A stretch of DNA of 64,000 bases from positions 2,330,650-2,394,649 of the forward strand of contig JAQJVL010000082.1 of the NCBI GenBank assembly GCA_035578905.1. Direction: 5' to 3'. The notes beneath the pieces are model-generated. The model did not search any database. It was not told the DNA's origin and saw only the letters and a program-made list of their open reading frames with translations. The stretch's first letter is position 1. Each line of letters begins with the position of its first letter. Origin of the DNA: Stictocephala bisonia (Eukaryota > Arthropoda > Insecta > Hemiptera > Membracidae). Both the position numbers and the translations under genes were made by a program. This document shows positions 52,620-64,000 of the stretch, piece after piece.

Positions 52620-54640
52620 GGTTTATTTATTTTAATATTAATACGTTTTCGATACAATGTTTTCGATATTGTCCTTACAATAAAGGATGTATTATTATTT
52701 ACAGGAGTTCGCAGGACTGAGAAAATCAATATGAAATATGATTGTGGTAAAATTTATGTTAAAAGGTGGAAATGAATAACTGAGTACAATATATGATATA
52801 TTGATTCCTTAAATGATGGCGATTGAATAGTTAAATACCAGTTTCGTGCTCCCGGTTATTCCAAGTAGCCGACAGACCTTGCTTCACTATGGAGTGGCTC
52901 TCTGCGCTCGCTTACAATATTTCACAATTAGCCAAGCTTCTGTGTCGTGTTTATATATTTTGTATCATCTGTTTAAAATAAATTTTTAATAAAAGCCAAT
53001 ATTGCTCTTATGGAAAAAAGGATATATTGATGGGCTGTTTCTAACCCTTAAGAAAGAAAATTAGATAAATCGTTTCTTAGTGTGTTTCCATGATACAAAA
53101 GCTAACTTCCCTCTAAATTTTATAAAAATCTATTCTAATGTTCCGGAGTTTTCTTTGTGTACATCGTTTTTGGATTTAATATATTAATATATCATCTAAA
53201 TATACACCGCTGAGTGTAGCATTAATTGTGTTAACATTTAATTCCACCGGGAAGTTTGTCGGTTACCTGAGAACGACGGTTCAAACTCATTTATTTACGG
53301 AGTTCAGGAGGTGGTGGGTGTGCGTGTGTGTGCCCTACCTACAGCCTTGCCCGGGCAGATCGATAGTGCCGTGACGTCACGCTTGGCCTAGGTTAAGGCA
53401 ATCAATACACTTCCCCGGGCCCCCACTCAATGGAATAATACGCTAACTTTCCATCACTTTACGGCGAAAATTATGTGACGCTAATAAACAAAAGGCCTTC
53501 TCAGAAACTATTTAAGGAGGTAAACATATAATTTCAACGTAAATTGACTCAAATAGCAGTTTAAATCGGACTACAATATACAGGAAACTTCGGAAAGTTT
53601 TCAATGAAGGGCAGTGCCCAAAGGATGTATACAGAAAGGTAAAGAAAGTTAAAAGAGGGCCGTTTCGCTCTATGAAAAACGCCTCCAACTTGAGTTTCTA
53701 TTTCAACAAGCGGTTCGTAATAACGATAGTATAGTAACACTTTAAGTGTCATATGATAGGTACAGAATCGTTCAAGTAGACCATCAATTTTTTTAATTTG
53801 TGTGAAAGAAATGTGACACTTTAAACGTAATTCCTGACAATTTTAAATTTAAAACATAATATCAACTTATGGTCCACTAGGTTGGACCTTTAATAACCAT
53901 ACAGTGTTCACTATAACTCATTTTAATAATTAACAAGAAGAAAAAGAAAAGCGTAAAACAGCTGACGGTAAAATTGTATATCTACTACTTGTACGGTGAC
54001 CATAATACGTCCCGGTTTACCCGGGACAGTCCTGGAGACCAATGTCCCGAAAAAGTACAACAAAGTCCCAGGTTTTATGTCAATGCACATAACAGTTTCT
54101 TTAATTAATCATTTCTGGCTCACATAAAAAAGCATCAATGACAAAAAAATGTGTCAAGGTTCTCTTGATAATACAAATTGATTACACCGAGTCATGCATT
54201 GAAAAATGCAGAGTAAAATAAAGAAGAACAGTATATTAGCTAATAAGCTTTTTCAACAGACAAATACGATTGGAGCAAACCGACGACATCATCTTTTGAG
54301 GTTCAACAACGGATTTTCAAACATATTGTATGTTTTCCTCTAAAATACACGCCTGAATGAAAATGTTTTTGCTTTTATTTGATTTTTTATACCTAATTAC
54401 ATGCATTTGTATGTTAATCGTCAGATACAAAAGGTAATACAATGTATATAACTGATATGGCAATTATTGTAATTACGTAGCTTTAATCTACAAACGAAGA
54501 GAATATTACCGATATTCTTACAAGTCTCCTGGTATTGAGTTTTTATTCAAATGTACAAAGCTATTTTAGCAACTAGGCCTGCTGCACTGCAGTAGTAAGT
54601 AGTAAAAAAATTATAATCTATATTTTTTCTTTTTTTAAAT
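52620..54640. other. Mostly non-coding; one GC-rich patch with a CRE palindrome
   Basis: At 53310-53430 the sequence turns GC-rich and holds a perfect tgacgtca (53372-53379) and two cccggg sites (ttgcccgggcag; ttccccgggccc). It could be a promoter or a repeat; no ORF follows on either strand that I can support. Near 54005 a tcccggtttacccgggacag palindrome resembles a transposon end but has no partner. Confidence 0.4.
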
Positions 54641-54650
54641 TTTATTTATA

Positions 54651-54925
54651 CGAGGTACTGTCAAAAAGTTCCCGGAATCGATGTCTAGAGACACTCAGCG
54701 TGGCTGCCGGTGAGAATTTCGTTGTCTGTCAGCTAGTAATACATGAGGAGAAGATATAATATAGGTAACGCGAGTCAGCTCAGCCGCCTTTATTCCCCCG
54801 TAGAGAGCGCTTTCGTGTATTTGCGTGTTTATTGTCGCTTTTTGAAATTTGATTTAATGAACAGCTAAATAGCATTAAATTTGGTGTTTTACTTCAGAAG
54901 TCGTCTTCTGGGACACTTTAAATGT
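54651..54925 (+). mobile_element. mariner 5' fragment
   Basis: Begins after TA with cgaggtactgtcaaaaagtt, a mariner-type terminal repeat. About 200 bp on, the frame from 54858 reads NEQLNSIKFGVLLQKSSSGT, matching the mariner transposase start (EQRxxIKFCxxLGKS). It breaks off near 54925, so the catalytic core and right end are gone. Confidence 0.8.
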
Positions 54926-54929
54926 CAAT

Positions 54930-56850
54930 TCAGGGTGTCCCCTAGTTCAATATAAAATCACTGTATTTATTTACACATATTAAAATGATGTTTCTTAACT
55001 ATATATGTAATAAGGTTATCAACAAAACCAAATAATTAATATTACGACCTCTAGAAGCCAAGAAAACAATGTTTCTAGTAATTGATGAGAACTTTTTTTA
55101 TAACATAAAAATTCTAAAATTCATAAAACTTATAGGAAACATTCATATCAACCGGGTATTAAAATATAAATGCGCTACACGAACGGGGGTTTTAGTAATA
55201 ACGGTGAAAATTTGATGTACAGTAAAAACTAGTTAAATTTCTGGTACTTTTTTTGTTCCGACTAAGATAAAAATTATTAGAACTTACAATACAATTTTTA
55301 AATTCGTAAAACACAACTAAAGAAGGATACACTGGTATGATTGGGGTTTTCGTAGACCAACCAGTTTCTTAGAAAACAACCTTCAAACTCGGGTGCACAT
55401 AATTTCTTAATAAAGTAAGATATCAAATTAAAGCTATTATTTCTTGAATCCTGATACAGCATCATGGTGAAAAAAATTACTTTTACACTTTCCATGATCA
55501 ACGGATAGGAATTATTTGACACGTTTTGTGGTGTTGTTCCACCCGCCCACCTTTACAGGTGCAGTAGTTGTAACAGGTCCACCAAATTGATAGGCAAATT
55601 AATTAATTTAGATAAATAATAAATTATTATACAGAAGAAGAGGAATTTATTTAATCAAAATAGATGGAGAAGTTTCAAATTATATTAGAGAATTATTGTG
55701 AGGAAAATAACCGTGGGACAGACGAGAGGCTCCAGCAATAAATCACTGTAAACAAACCCTTTGTTCAACACAGGATGGGTGGGTCGAATTCCAAGAATTA
55801 TCAAAACACATGGGAATATCTGAGACTAAACAGTCAGCAAGTTACGACGTAGGAGCGTGAGACAAGCAGCGACTTGTCGGTTGGTTATTTTCCATTAAAT
55901 CCCCTCCAGGTCACAAGTGACTGATGTGCAGTAGAAGAACTCAGATGACGAGTTCTGAAACGAACCAATCAGAACGGGACATATCATTCCAAATTTGCCC
56001 GTAGGCCGCAGCAGCTGTCAAAACAGCCACATCGTGATATACCCAGAAGGGTCATAGTCGCGTACCCAAGAGAAAAAAGGCGGGAATCCGACTTCAACGG
56101 TTAAGAAAAGTTCCTCACCCCAGTCCATCTCTGACGCTTAACTTAACATGACCTACCGAACGAGTGACTTGTACACACCTCGTGGTATAATAACCGGTTT
56201 CAAAGTTTTAACGATGGTTTAAAGACAAAGGGCAAAGTGATTATTGTTAAACTAACATTGTGCGTGTGAATTCAACATGTAATCAGTCTAAATTAAAATA
56301 CGTGCTCGTGAAAATGTTGTGAAATCATCTATAACGAACACTGAAAAGATAAGTTTAAATTAAGATTTATCATTAAGATTATAATTGCAAATTTATCTTC
56401 ACTAGATAGAATCATGATTTGATTTTAAAAATATAATATAAGATCTTTTGTAAAGATTTTGAGTAAACTCAATTTTATTGAAAATATTCAATTAAAAAAT
56501 GTAATAAAAAATAATTTTGTAAAAGAACTTTTGTTTTATTGCATCATACAGCTTTCACCGAATTACCCATAAGACCCTGAGAACAAAAAATTAAGAGTTA
56601 TCATGTTATAAAATAAAATAAATCAAATTTCTGCTACTTTTGTTTTTAAGAATCAAATATTGAATCAATGTGATACGATAACCTCATCAAGGTAGCAAGT
56701 CACAAATTTTTAATAAATGCTTTGAAACAAAAAAGAAATAAATTAAGGAATTCTGATTTATTGAATATCATTATTTTAATTTAATCAATGGATTAAATTA
56801 AAATAAATAAAGTAATTAATGTAACGACCTCTAAAAAGCAAAACGTTACA
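54930..56850. other. Non-coding; GC-richer patch at 55840-56190
   Basis: The patch has a CCAAT-type word (cgaaccaatcagaacggg) and lacks the surrounding AT bias, so it could be a promoter or first exon of a gene to either side. No ORF or splice-site pair supports that here. A minisatellite-like 'ccacccgcccacc' piece is near 55540. Confidence 0.35.
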
Positions 56851-56851
56851 T

Positions 56852-57143
56852 AGTATTGATCCTCCCGCCCATCCATACATTATAATAGTACTGACCAATC
56901 CACTCACCCACACACGTAGAACAGTATTCACCCACCCACCCATCCATACACATACAACAGTATTGACCCACACACCCATCCATTCACGTACAATAGTATT
57001 GACCCGCCCATCCATCCATAAACGTACAATAGTATTGACCACCAACCCATCCATACACGTACAATAGTATTGACTCACCCACCCATCCATTCACGTACAA
57101 CAGTATTGACCCACCCACCCATAAAGTAACAGTAGTATTGACT
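56852..57143. repeat. 35-36-bp minisatellite, about eight units
   Basis: Units of type tattgacccacccacccatc then catacacgtacaatag, with moderate divergence. Two units of the same family interrupt the dead RT at 11072-11133. Confidence 0.92.
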
Positions 57144-57144
57144 T

Positions 57145-58000
57145 AGCAGTAATTAATAAGTATACGTTTTGGTAACTGAGTAGGCCTGCATTTATCTGAT
57201 TTTAATGTTAAGAACATAGCATATCTGATCATAAACAATTAATAATAAAATTAACGACATTTTCTACGGATAATTTACAATAAGTTTGTAACAAAACTAC
57301 TGTTACAAAACGTTTACACTCATTAAAATCCCATATTAATCCATTTATTTACGGTCAGCGTCATGATAGTAAATTAATAGAAACACATCTTCAAAGACAT
57401 TCATGTTCTCATAAGAAAAAACAAATGCTGGGAAAAAGCAAATATTATTTTTATTTCTATCGCTGCTTCAAATGAGCCTGCAGGCCTGGGTTTGAAATTT
57501 AATTAATTTTCAAAGAAACTTAATATTTTTACAGAATCAAAACTTTAACTAAAATGTATTTATTTTTTAGAGCTACAAAACAAATACAGTTTTTTTTGCT
57601 ACATTAAACAAATACTGTAATTTATTGTATGATACTTCATATGTTGCTATTACGAGTATCAAGAATATAGCATCAATGTATTTCAAACCAACTATTTTAC
57701 ATTAACACAGTGTTGCGCCTTTCGGCTTATTTCAAAAGATATTCAATTGCGTTGTGGCCATCGCTCTAACTCTAACTCTCTATCTATAACTATTGTATCT
57801 ACCCACAGAATCAATTATTATCACCACCCACATCGTATTTAAATAAATTAAACATCTAACAAAAAACATTTCTGTTTAAATTTATCAAAGGGAACAAAGA
57901 AATTGTTATAACCCAAAAAACTGCTAAAACCCGAAATAAATCCGTCAATTGACACCCAACTACGGATTTTGCATCAGAATTACAAACTAACAACTCTTTA
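57145..58000. other. Non-coding AT-rich stretch
   Basis: No ORF, element end or regulatory signal that I can support. Confidence 0.35.
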
Positions 58001-58940
58001 TAGTCCAGTCAAGGAATGAGGTGTAGAGTGCGTGAGCAGGTAACTAAACGATTCCTTCAGAAACTTGTTTAGGGTGCTTAGGTTGTTGACATACCAAAAG
58101 TCCGGACTCCTAGGTGATGAGCGGGGGGGAGGAGGGGGGCTAAAGGTACGAATTTTGGGTTTTTCGCTTATATCTCGAAAACGGTGCATCGGAGAGGAAT
58201 ATTTTTAGATAATAAAATGGAGTTGTTAAAATTATCTAAAACTTTTATATCATATGTTTTTTTCTAATTCCTAACCCTTTTCGAGCTATACCCTCGGAAA
58301 AAGTTGAAATTTACGAAAAAATCAATTCACGTCAAAATATTCATAAACATTGCATCATATTGTCTAAACCTATTCATAAACGAAAAGTATGAATAGGAAA
58401 GAAGTTGTAGATTTTTAAATTCCCTTTTAGAATATATATACATATGCTGATTAATGTCCAACCCGCCTAAAGTTACAGCTATTTTAAAACTTGTATAACA
58501 TTTTGGAATTTAAAAATCTACAACTTCTTTCCTATTCATACTTTTCGTTTATGAATAGGTTTAGACAATATGATGCAATGTTTATGAATATTTTGACGTA
58601 AATTGATTTTTTTTGTAAATTTCAACTTTTTCCGAGGGTATAGCTCGAAAAGGGTTAGGAATTAGAAAAAAACCATATGATATAAAAGTTTTAGATAATT
58701 TTAACAACTCCATTTTATTATCTAAAAATATTCCTCTCCGATGCACCGTTTTCGAGATATAAGCGAAAAACCCAAAATTCGTACCTTTAGCCCCCCCTCC
58801 TCCCCCTCGCTCATCACCTAGGAGTCAGGACTTTTGGAATGTCAACAACCTAAGCACCCTAAACAAGTTTTAGAAGGAATCGCTTAGTTACCTGCTCACG
58901 CACTCTACACCTCATTTTGGGTCATTTATTGACTGGACTA
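58001..58940. mobile_element. 940-bp palindromic foldback element with TTA flanks
   Basis: 58001-58422 is the near-identical inverted complement of 58507-58940 (ends tagtccagtc and gactggacta), with an 84-bp spacer around tatatatacatatgctgatt. Arms differ by a few small indels, for example in the G/C runs near 58125 and 58795. TTA flanks on both sides fit a PIF/Harbinger-type 3-bp target duplication, or another foldback class. No protein is encoded. Confidence 0.88.
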
Positions 58941-59230
58941 TTAATCGACCGAATGTCGAATTTAGCAAACTGTTAACTTTTAAATACAACACTCTCCCTT
59001 TTTTAATCCCTTTTTTAATGAGGGGATTAAATTCATTTCTATTTACCACTTCTGGAATATAGACAAATTTGTTAGATATCTCTTATAGGAGAGAGGGGAA
59101 ATTAGTTTAGGGCAAATGAAGGCTTTCGCTTTTAAGACTAGTTTGTGAGGGTTGATAAATAAATTTCCACTGATCCAGTTATCTCAATTTATAATACATT
59201 GAAAAATACAAAAATATCGATAGACCAGGT

Positions 59231-60600
59231 GGTACACATCACGGCTGTATTGCATGTTAAAACACGGAGACCAATATGGCAGTGCTGGGCTGAGCTGCCG
59301 TAGGCTGGAAGTGTCTGGAGGGGACCTCTGCCAGCATGGTACACATCACGGCTGTATTGCATGTTAAAACACGGAGACCAATATGGCAGTCCTGGGCTGA
59401 GCTGCCGTAGGCTGGAAGTGTCTGGAGGGGACCTCTGCCAGGATGGTACACATCACGGCAGTATTGTACGTTCAAACACAGAGACCAATACGGAAGGGAT
59501 GGGATGAGTTGCTGCAGGCTGGAAATGTCTGGAGGGGACCTCTGCCCGCATGGTACACTTCTTGGCTGTATTGTACGTTCAAACACAGAGACCAATATAG
59601 CAATGCTGGGATGAGTTGCCGCAGGCTGGAAATGTCTGGAGGGGACCTCTGCCAACATGGTACACATCACGGCTGTATTGTACGCTCAAACACAGAGACC
59701 AATATGGCAGTGCTAGGCTGAGCTGCCGTAGGCTGAAAGTGTCTGGAGGGGACCTCTGCCAGCATGGTACACATCACGGCTGTATTGTACGTTCAAACAC
59801 AGAGACCAATACGGAAGGGATGGGATGAGTTGCTGCAGGCTGGAAATGTCTGGAGGGGACCTCTGCCAGCATGGTGCACTTCTTGGCTGTATTGTACGTT
59901 CAAACACAGAGACCAATATGGCAGTGCTGGGATGAGTTGCCGCAGGCTGGAAATGTCTGGAGAGGACCTGTGCCAGCATGGTACACTTCACGGCTGTATT
60001 GTACGTTCAAACGCAGAGACCAATATGGCAGTGCTGGGATGAGTTGCCGCAGGCTGGAAATGTCTTTTAGGGGACCTCTGTCAGTAGTCTATGGTACACA
60101 TCACTTTAGTATTGTATGTTCAAATATAGCAGAGCAGGGCTGAGCTGCCGCAGGCTGCCAATGTCTTTAGGGGACCTCTGTCAGTATGATACAGATCACT
60201 TTAGTATTGTATGTTCAAATATAGCAGAGCAGGGCTGAGCTGCCGCAGGCTGCAAATGTCTTTAGGGGACCTCTGTCAGTATGGTACAGATCACTTTAGT
60301 ATTGTATGTTCAAATACAGGGACCAATATAGCAGAGCAGGGCTGAGCTACCGCAGGCTGAAAATGTCTGGAGGAGACCTCTGCCAGTATGATACAGATCA
60401 CTTTAGTATTGTATGTTCAAATACAGGGACCAATATAGCAGAGCAGGGCTGAGCTGCCGCAGGCTGGAAATGTCTGGAGGAGACCTCTGCCAGTATGTTA
60501 CACATCACTTTAGTATTGTATGTTAAAATACAGGGACCAATATAGCAGAGCTGGGCTGAGCTGCCGCAGGCTGGAAATGTCTGGAGGCGAGGAGCTATTT
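59231..60600. repeat. 107-bp tandem array, about 13 units
   Basis: Units contain acatcacggctgtattgtac, gagaccaatatggcagtgct and ggctggaaatgtctggaggg, spaced 107 bp on the left (59231, 59338 and on). From about 60065 a second variant appears (tttaggggacctctgtcagt; cactttagtattgtatgtt), some units shorter. Open frames on both strands pass through because 107 is not a multiple of three and units have few stops; they are not genes. Confidence 0.95.
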
Positions 60601-60924
60601 CCAGCAAATGCTAGCGGCACGTGCACTCCAAAGCAAATTGACTGTTTTGTACTAAGTGCAATTACGAGTAGAAAACAGGTCATTCTACATACTTGTTTGA
60701 AGCAATAAATATTTTATAGAATAGTGTAAATAATTGTAGGTGGTTTAAACAATAAAAGAAGTTCTCCTAGATACATAAGTTTTAGCACTCCTAAGTGGGA
60801 GTGCAGATCACTTTGATGTTAATTATTAAATAGTAACACTTAGACACTTTGAATATTTTTGTGGTGCCTGACTGACTGTTTGATTGATGTCTGATTTTTG
60901 AGAGTTTCAATCACAACATTTTTT

Positions 60925-61325
60925 TCAGCTACTTGGGGACAAAGTGTTTGGGAGATTGTAGGTGATAGGTTCCATGCTCGGTTCTCAACACGGCGTCCGC
61001 TCAATGGTTGTCATCAATATAGACACTACTAGAGAAGTCTGGAGTGTCCGTGTTGAATGGTAGTCAAGGTTCGGGTGTTGTGTAGATAAAAGAACTAAGT
61101 GTCAAACTTGTCAGTTAGCTGAAAATCAGACCAACACTACGTGGTTCGGATTCCACGTAAAGCATAGTTGCCCTGGCTATTGGGCTATAAATAAAAAGTC
61201 CTTTCTGAGCTAAATCGAACTCAGAAAGTAACAATGACTACACTCGTTCATCTACACTCATTACACTCATTCATGCCTCATATTCGCCCATATCTCTACG
61301 ATCGGCGTCTTAAAGATGAATAATG
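60925..61325 (+). repeat. Dispersed repeat family A, near full-length copy
   Basis: Starts with cagctacttggggacaaagt and runs through 'acggcgtccgctcaatgg', 'gtagtcaaggttcgggtgt', 'ccaacactacgtggttcgg' to the 3' end 'tctctacgatcggcgtctta' with an aatgaataa tail. Confidence 0.88.
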
Positions 61326-61329
61326 AATA

Positions 61330-62383
61330 ATAATGAACAACACTAAACTATTACTCTGGGTTTTATTGATAGCAATTGAAAATAACAATTTTAAACTAGA
61401 CGTGGACATAAGTTATAACTCATGACCTCTAGCGGTCTGAACTTGAGATACGTCTACTATAACAAATGTTCATTTTAAAATCCTTTATTATTAATGATTG
61501 GTAATGGTTGTAGCAAAATGTAGATTTTTAGTTACGGAACTTTCATTAAATACTTTGAGTTTTTGTCTGTAATAAAGATAACTTGAATGAAAATGGAAAA
61601 CTTGGGTAAAATGACTTGAATGAATTTTATTTCATCGGGACGACCATCACATTAGAAATCCATTGATTTCCGTCTTACAAACTGCTCTAGGAATCAGTTA
61701 TTTTTATACAGTTTGAAACATGTTGTTTGTAAAAAACACCAACGAAGGTATTTATTTTTTTTACTTTTTATTTATGAATATTTCGCTTGAAAAAAGAATA
61801 ATTTAAGATTAGACTTAAAGATTCAAAGATTTAAATTTGTTAGTCATGAAATTAAATACTTTCGAGTCTTTATAACGACAGACCAAGACTGTATTTGTTA
61901 ACAGTCAATATTAATCCACGTATTTTGCAGTTAGGTCTAATAATTACATGACAAAACTAATTATTATATTGCTAAAAGGTCGATGTTTGGGATTACATGT
62001 TAATGTTATAGTTCCTGTTTAGGACAATGTTCCTTATGTTTACAGTTATAGACGTTAAGCTAATTAAAACATTTACATCTCACCGATCATCATCACATTA
62101 TTATAAATTTCATTAACAAAGGCACCATTTAAACCCACATCGTCTGCATTACTGCTATATTTAACAAGTCTCCAATCAAATTAAAATTTCACCAAATAAA
62201 AGTAAAAATTATATTCAATGACCAAATGAATGACTAATCGATTAATTCCGATGACCAATGTAGAGCAGTTACTAGCCAATAACAACTTATCCTCATAGAC
62301 AATAGGGACCAGTTTATCGTGGAATCGGAACCACTTACACGTGTAGAAATAATCATGAGCTACAGTTCTTTGAAATATATTGC
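61330..62383. other. Non-coding AT-rich stretch
   Basis: No ORF with motif, no element ends seen. Confidence 0.35.
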
Positions 62384-64000
62384 ACCCAAGCATCGCTAAG
62401 CCACTAATACAGGCCAGATTCCATCTTCATCTCACACAGAAGATCCCAAGTGGCTGATAGCATCACTAAACCACTAATATAGGCCATATTCGATCTTCAT
62501 AACATACTGAAGATCCCAAGTGGCTGATAGTATGACTAAGCCACTAATACAGGTCAGATTCCATCTTCATCCCATACTGAAGATCCCAAGTGGCTAATAG
62601 TATGACTAAGCCACTAATACAGGCCAGATTCCATCTTCATCTCACACAGAAGATCCCAAGTGGCTGATAGCATCACTAAACCACTAATATAGGCCATATT
62701 CGATCTTCATACCATACTGAAGATCCCAAGTGGCTGATAGTATGACTAAGCCACTAATATAGTTAAGATTCCATCTTCATCTCATACAGAAGATCCCAAG
62801 TGGCTGATAACATGACTAATTCTCTAATACAGGCCAGATTCGTTCTTCATCCCATACTGAAGATCCCAAGTGGCTGATATCATGACTAAGCCACTAATAC
62901 AAACCAGATTCCATCTTCATCTCATACAGAATATACCATTTGGCTGATAGCATGACTAAGCCACTAATACAGGCCAGATTCCATCTTCATCGCATACTGA
63001 AGATCCCATGTGGCTGATAGCATGACTAAGCCACTAATACAGGCCAGATTCAATCTTCATCTCATACTGAAGATCCCAAGTGGCTGATAGCATCACTAAA
63101 CCACTAATATAGGCCATATTCGACCTTCATACCATACTGAAGATCCCAAGTGACTGATAGTATGACTAAGCCACTAATACAGGCCAGATTCCATCTTCAT
63201 CTCATACAGAAGATCCCAAGTGGCTGATAACATGACTAATTCTCTAATACAGGCCAGATTCGTTCTTCATCCCATACTGAAGATCCCAAGTGGCTGATAT
63301 CATGACTAAGCCACTAATACAAACCAGATTCCATCTTCATCCCATACAGAATATACCATTTGGCTGATAGCATGACTAAGCCACTAATACAGGCCAGATT
63401 CCATCTTCATCTCATACAGAAGATCCCATGTGGCTGATAGCATGACTAAGCCACTAATACAGGCCAGATTCCATCTTCATCGCATACTGAAGATCCCATG
63501 TGGCTGATAGCATGACTAAGCCACTAATACAGGCCAGATTCAATCTTCATCTCATACTGAAGATCCCAAGTGGCTGATAGCATCACTAAACCACTAATAT
63601 AGGCCATATTCGATCTTCATACCATACTGAAGATCCCAAGTGGCTGATAGTATGACTAAGCCACTAATACAGGTCAGATTCCATCTTCATCCCATACTGA
63701 AGATCCCAAGTGGCTAATAGTATGACTAAGCCACTAATACAGGCCAGATTCCATCTTCATCTCACACAGAAGATCCCAAGTGGCTGATAGCATCACTAAA
63801 CCACTAATATAGGCCATATTCGATCTTCATACCATACTGAAGATCCCAAGTGACTGATAGTATGACTAAGCCACTAATACAGGCCAGATTCCATCTTCAT
63901 CTCATACAGAAGATCCCAAGTGGCTGATAACATGACTAATTCTCTAATACAGGCCAGATTCGTTCTTCATCCCATACTGAAGATCCCAAGTGGCTGATAT
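62384..64000. repeat. 70-bp satellite with higher-order repeats, runs off the edge
   Basis: Twenty-three units of exactly 70 bp (from 62441: agatcccaagtggctgatag ...) plus a truncated first one. Units fall into named variants: B (catcactaaacc, ataggccatattcg), C (tatgactaagcc), D (gctaatag, ctcacacaga), E (gataacatgactaattctc), F (gatatcatg, aaaccag), G (atataccatttgg), H (attcaatcttc). Their order is B C D B C E F G H, then B C E F G G' H, then B C D B C E F. No coding capacity. Confidence 0.96.

Noticed and set aside
53995..54080. Possible transposon end with the cccggtttacccggg palindrome
   Set aside because: No inverted partner or target duplication found within a few kilobases.
59257..60708. 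Many overlapping 62-137-codon frames on both strands
   Set aside because: All follow the 107-bp period and occur in several frames of both strands; not genes.
1..64000. CRISPR arrays, bacterial operons, phage or organelle DNA
   Set aside because: The tandem repeats lack spacer structure, genes have spliceosomal introns, and no prokaryotic signals were seen.

Overview
The window is AT-rich nuclear DNA from an animal, almost certainly an insect. The grounds are a MADF-BESS regulator gene split by GT-AG introns, an insect-style TATA plus TCAGT core promoter, and many arthropod-type transposons. The very high repeat load and a roughly 16 kb intron point to a large insect genome. A hemipteran is only a guess. 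I see no bacterial operon, CRISPR array or organelle sequence.

Layout. 1-7282: a large minus-strand Helitron (rolling-circle transposon) running off the left edge. It has a Pif1-type helicase, a HUH/two-tyrosine Rep, a 15-residue repeat tract, and a separate intact ORF resembling a C76-type (herpesvirus-tegument-like) deubiquitinase with an AT-hook, behind its own TATA/Inr promoter. 7535-21400: Tigger-like MITEs, decayed non-LTR retrotransposons, a 112-bp satellite, and a second Helitron-like shell containing a dead Ty3/gypsy element. A Lys-rich candidate host exon lies at 8969-9113.

26032-45305: a minus-strand host gene. I assembled three exons with matching splice sites and phases into a 294-residue MADF-BESS protein. 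Intron 2 holds a piggyBac-derived mini-element. Intron 1 (15.8 kb) holds a long-TIR MITE, a mini-Helitron, a Harbinger derivative, tRNA-headed SINEs, a decayed Jockey-like copy, a near full-length non-LTR element with a PHD-finger ORF1, and a Tigger-like MITE.

48028-49635: an intact, intronless SPAG6/PF16 gene (535 aa, armadillo repeats), probably a retained retrogene for the sperm-flagellum central apparatus. 49.6-64 kb has no further gene I can support. It holds dispersed repeats, a mariner 5' fragment, a 36-bp minisatellite, a 940-bp near-perfect palindrome with TTA flanks, a 107-bp tandem array, and a 70-bp satellite with higher-order organisation running off the right edge.

The host genes do not form a visible pathway. 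The best candidates for something little described are the Helitron with its adjacent deubiquitinase-like ORF and split Rep-helicase frame, and the higher-order satellite. All function calls come from reading motifs; no database search was run.
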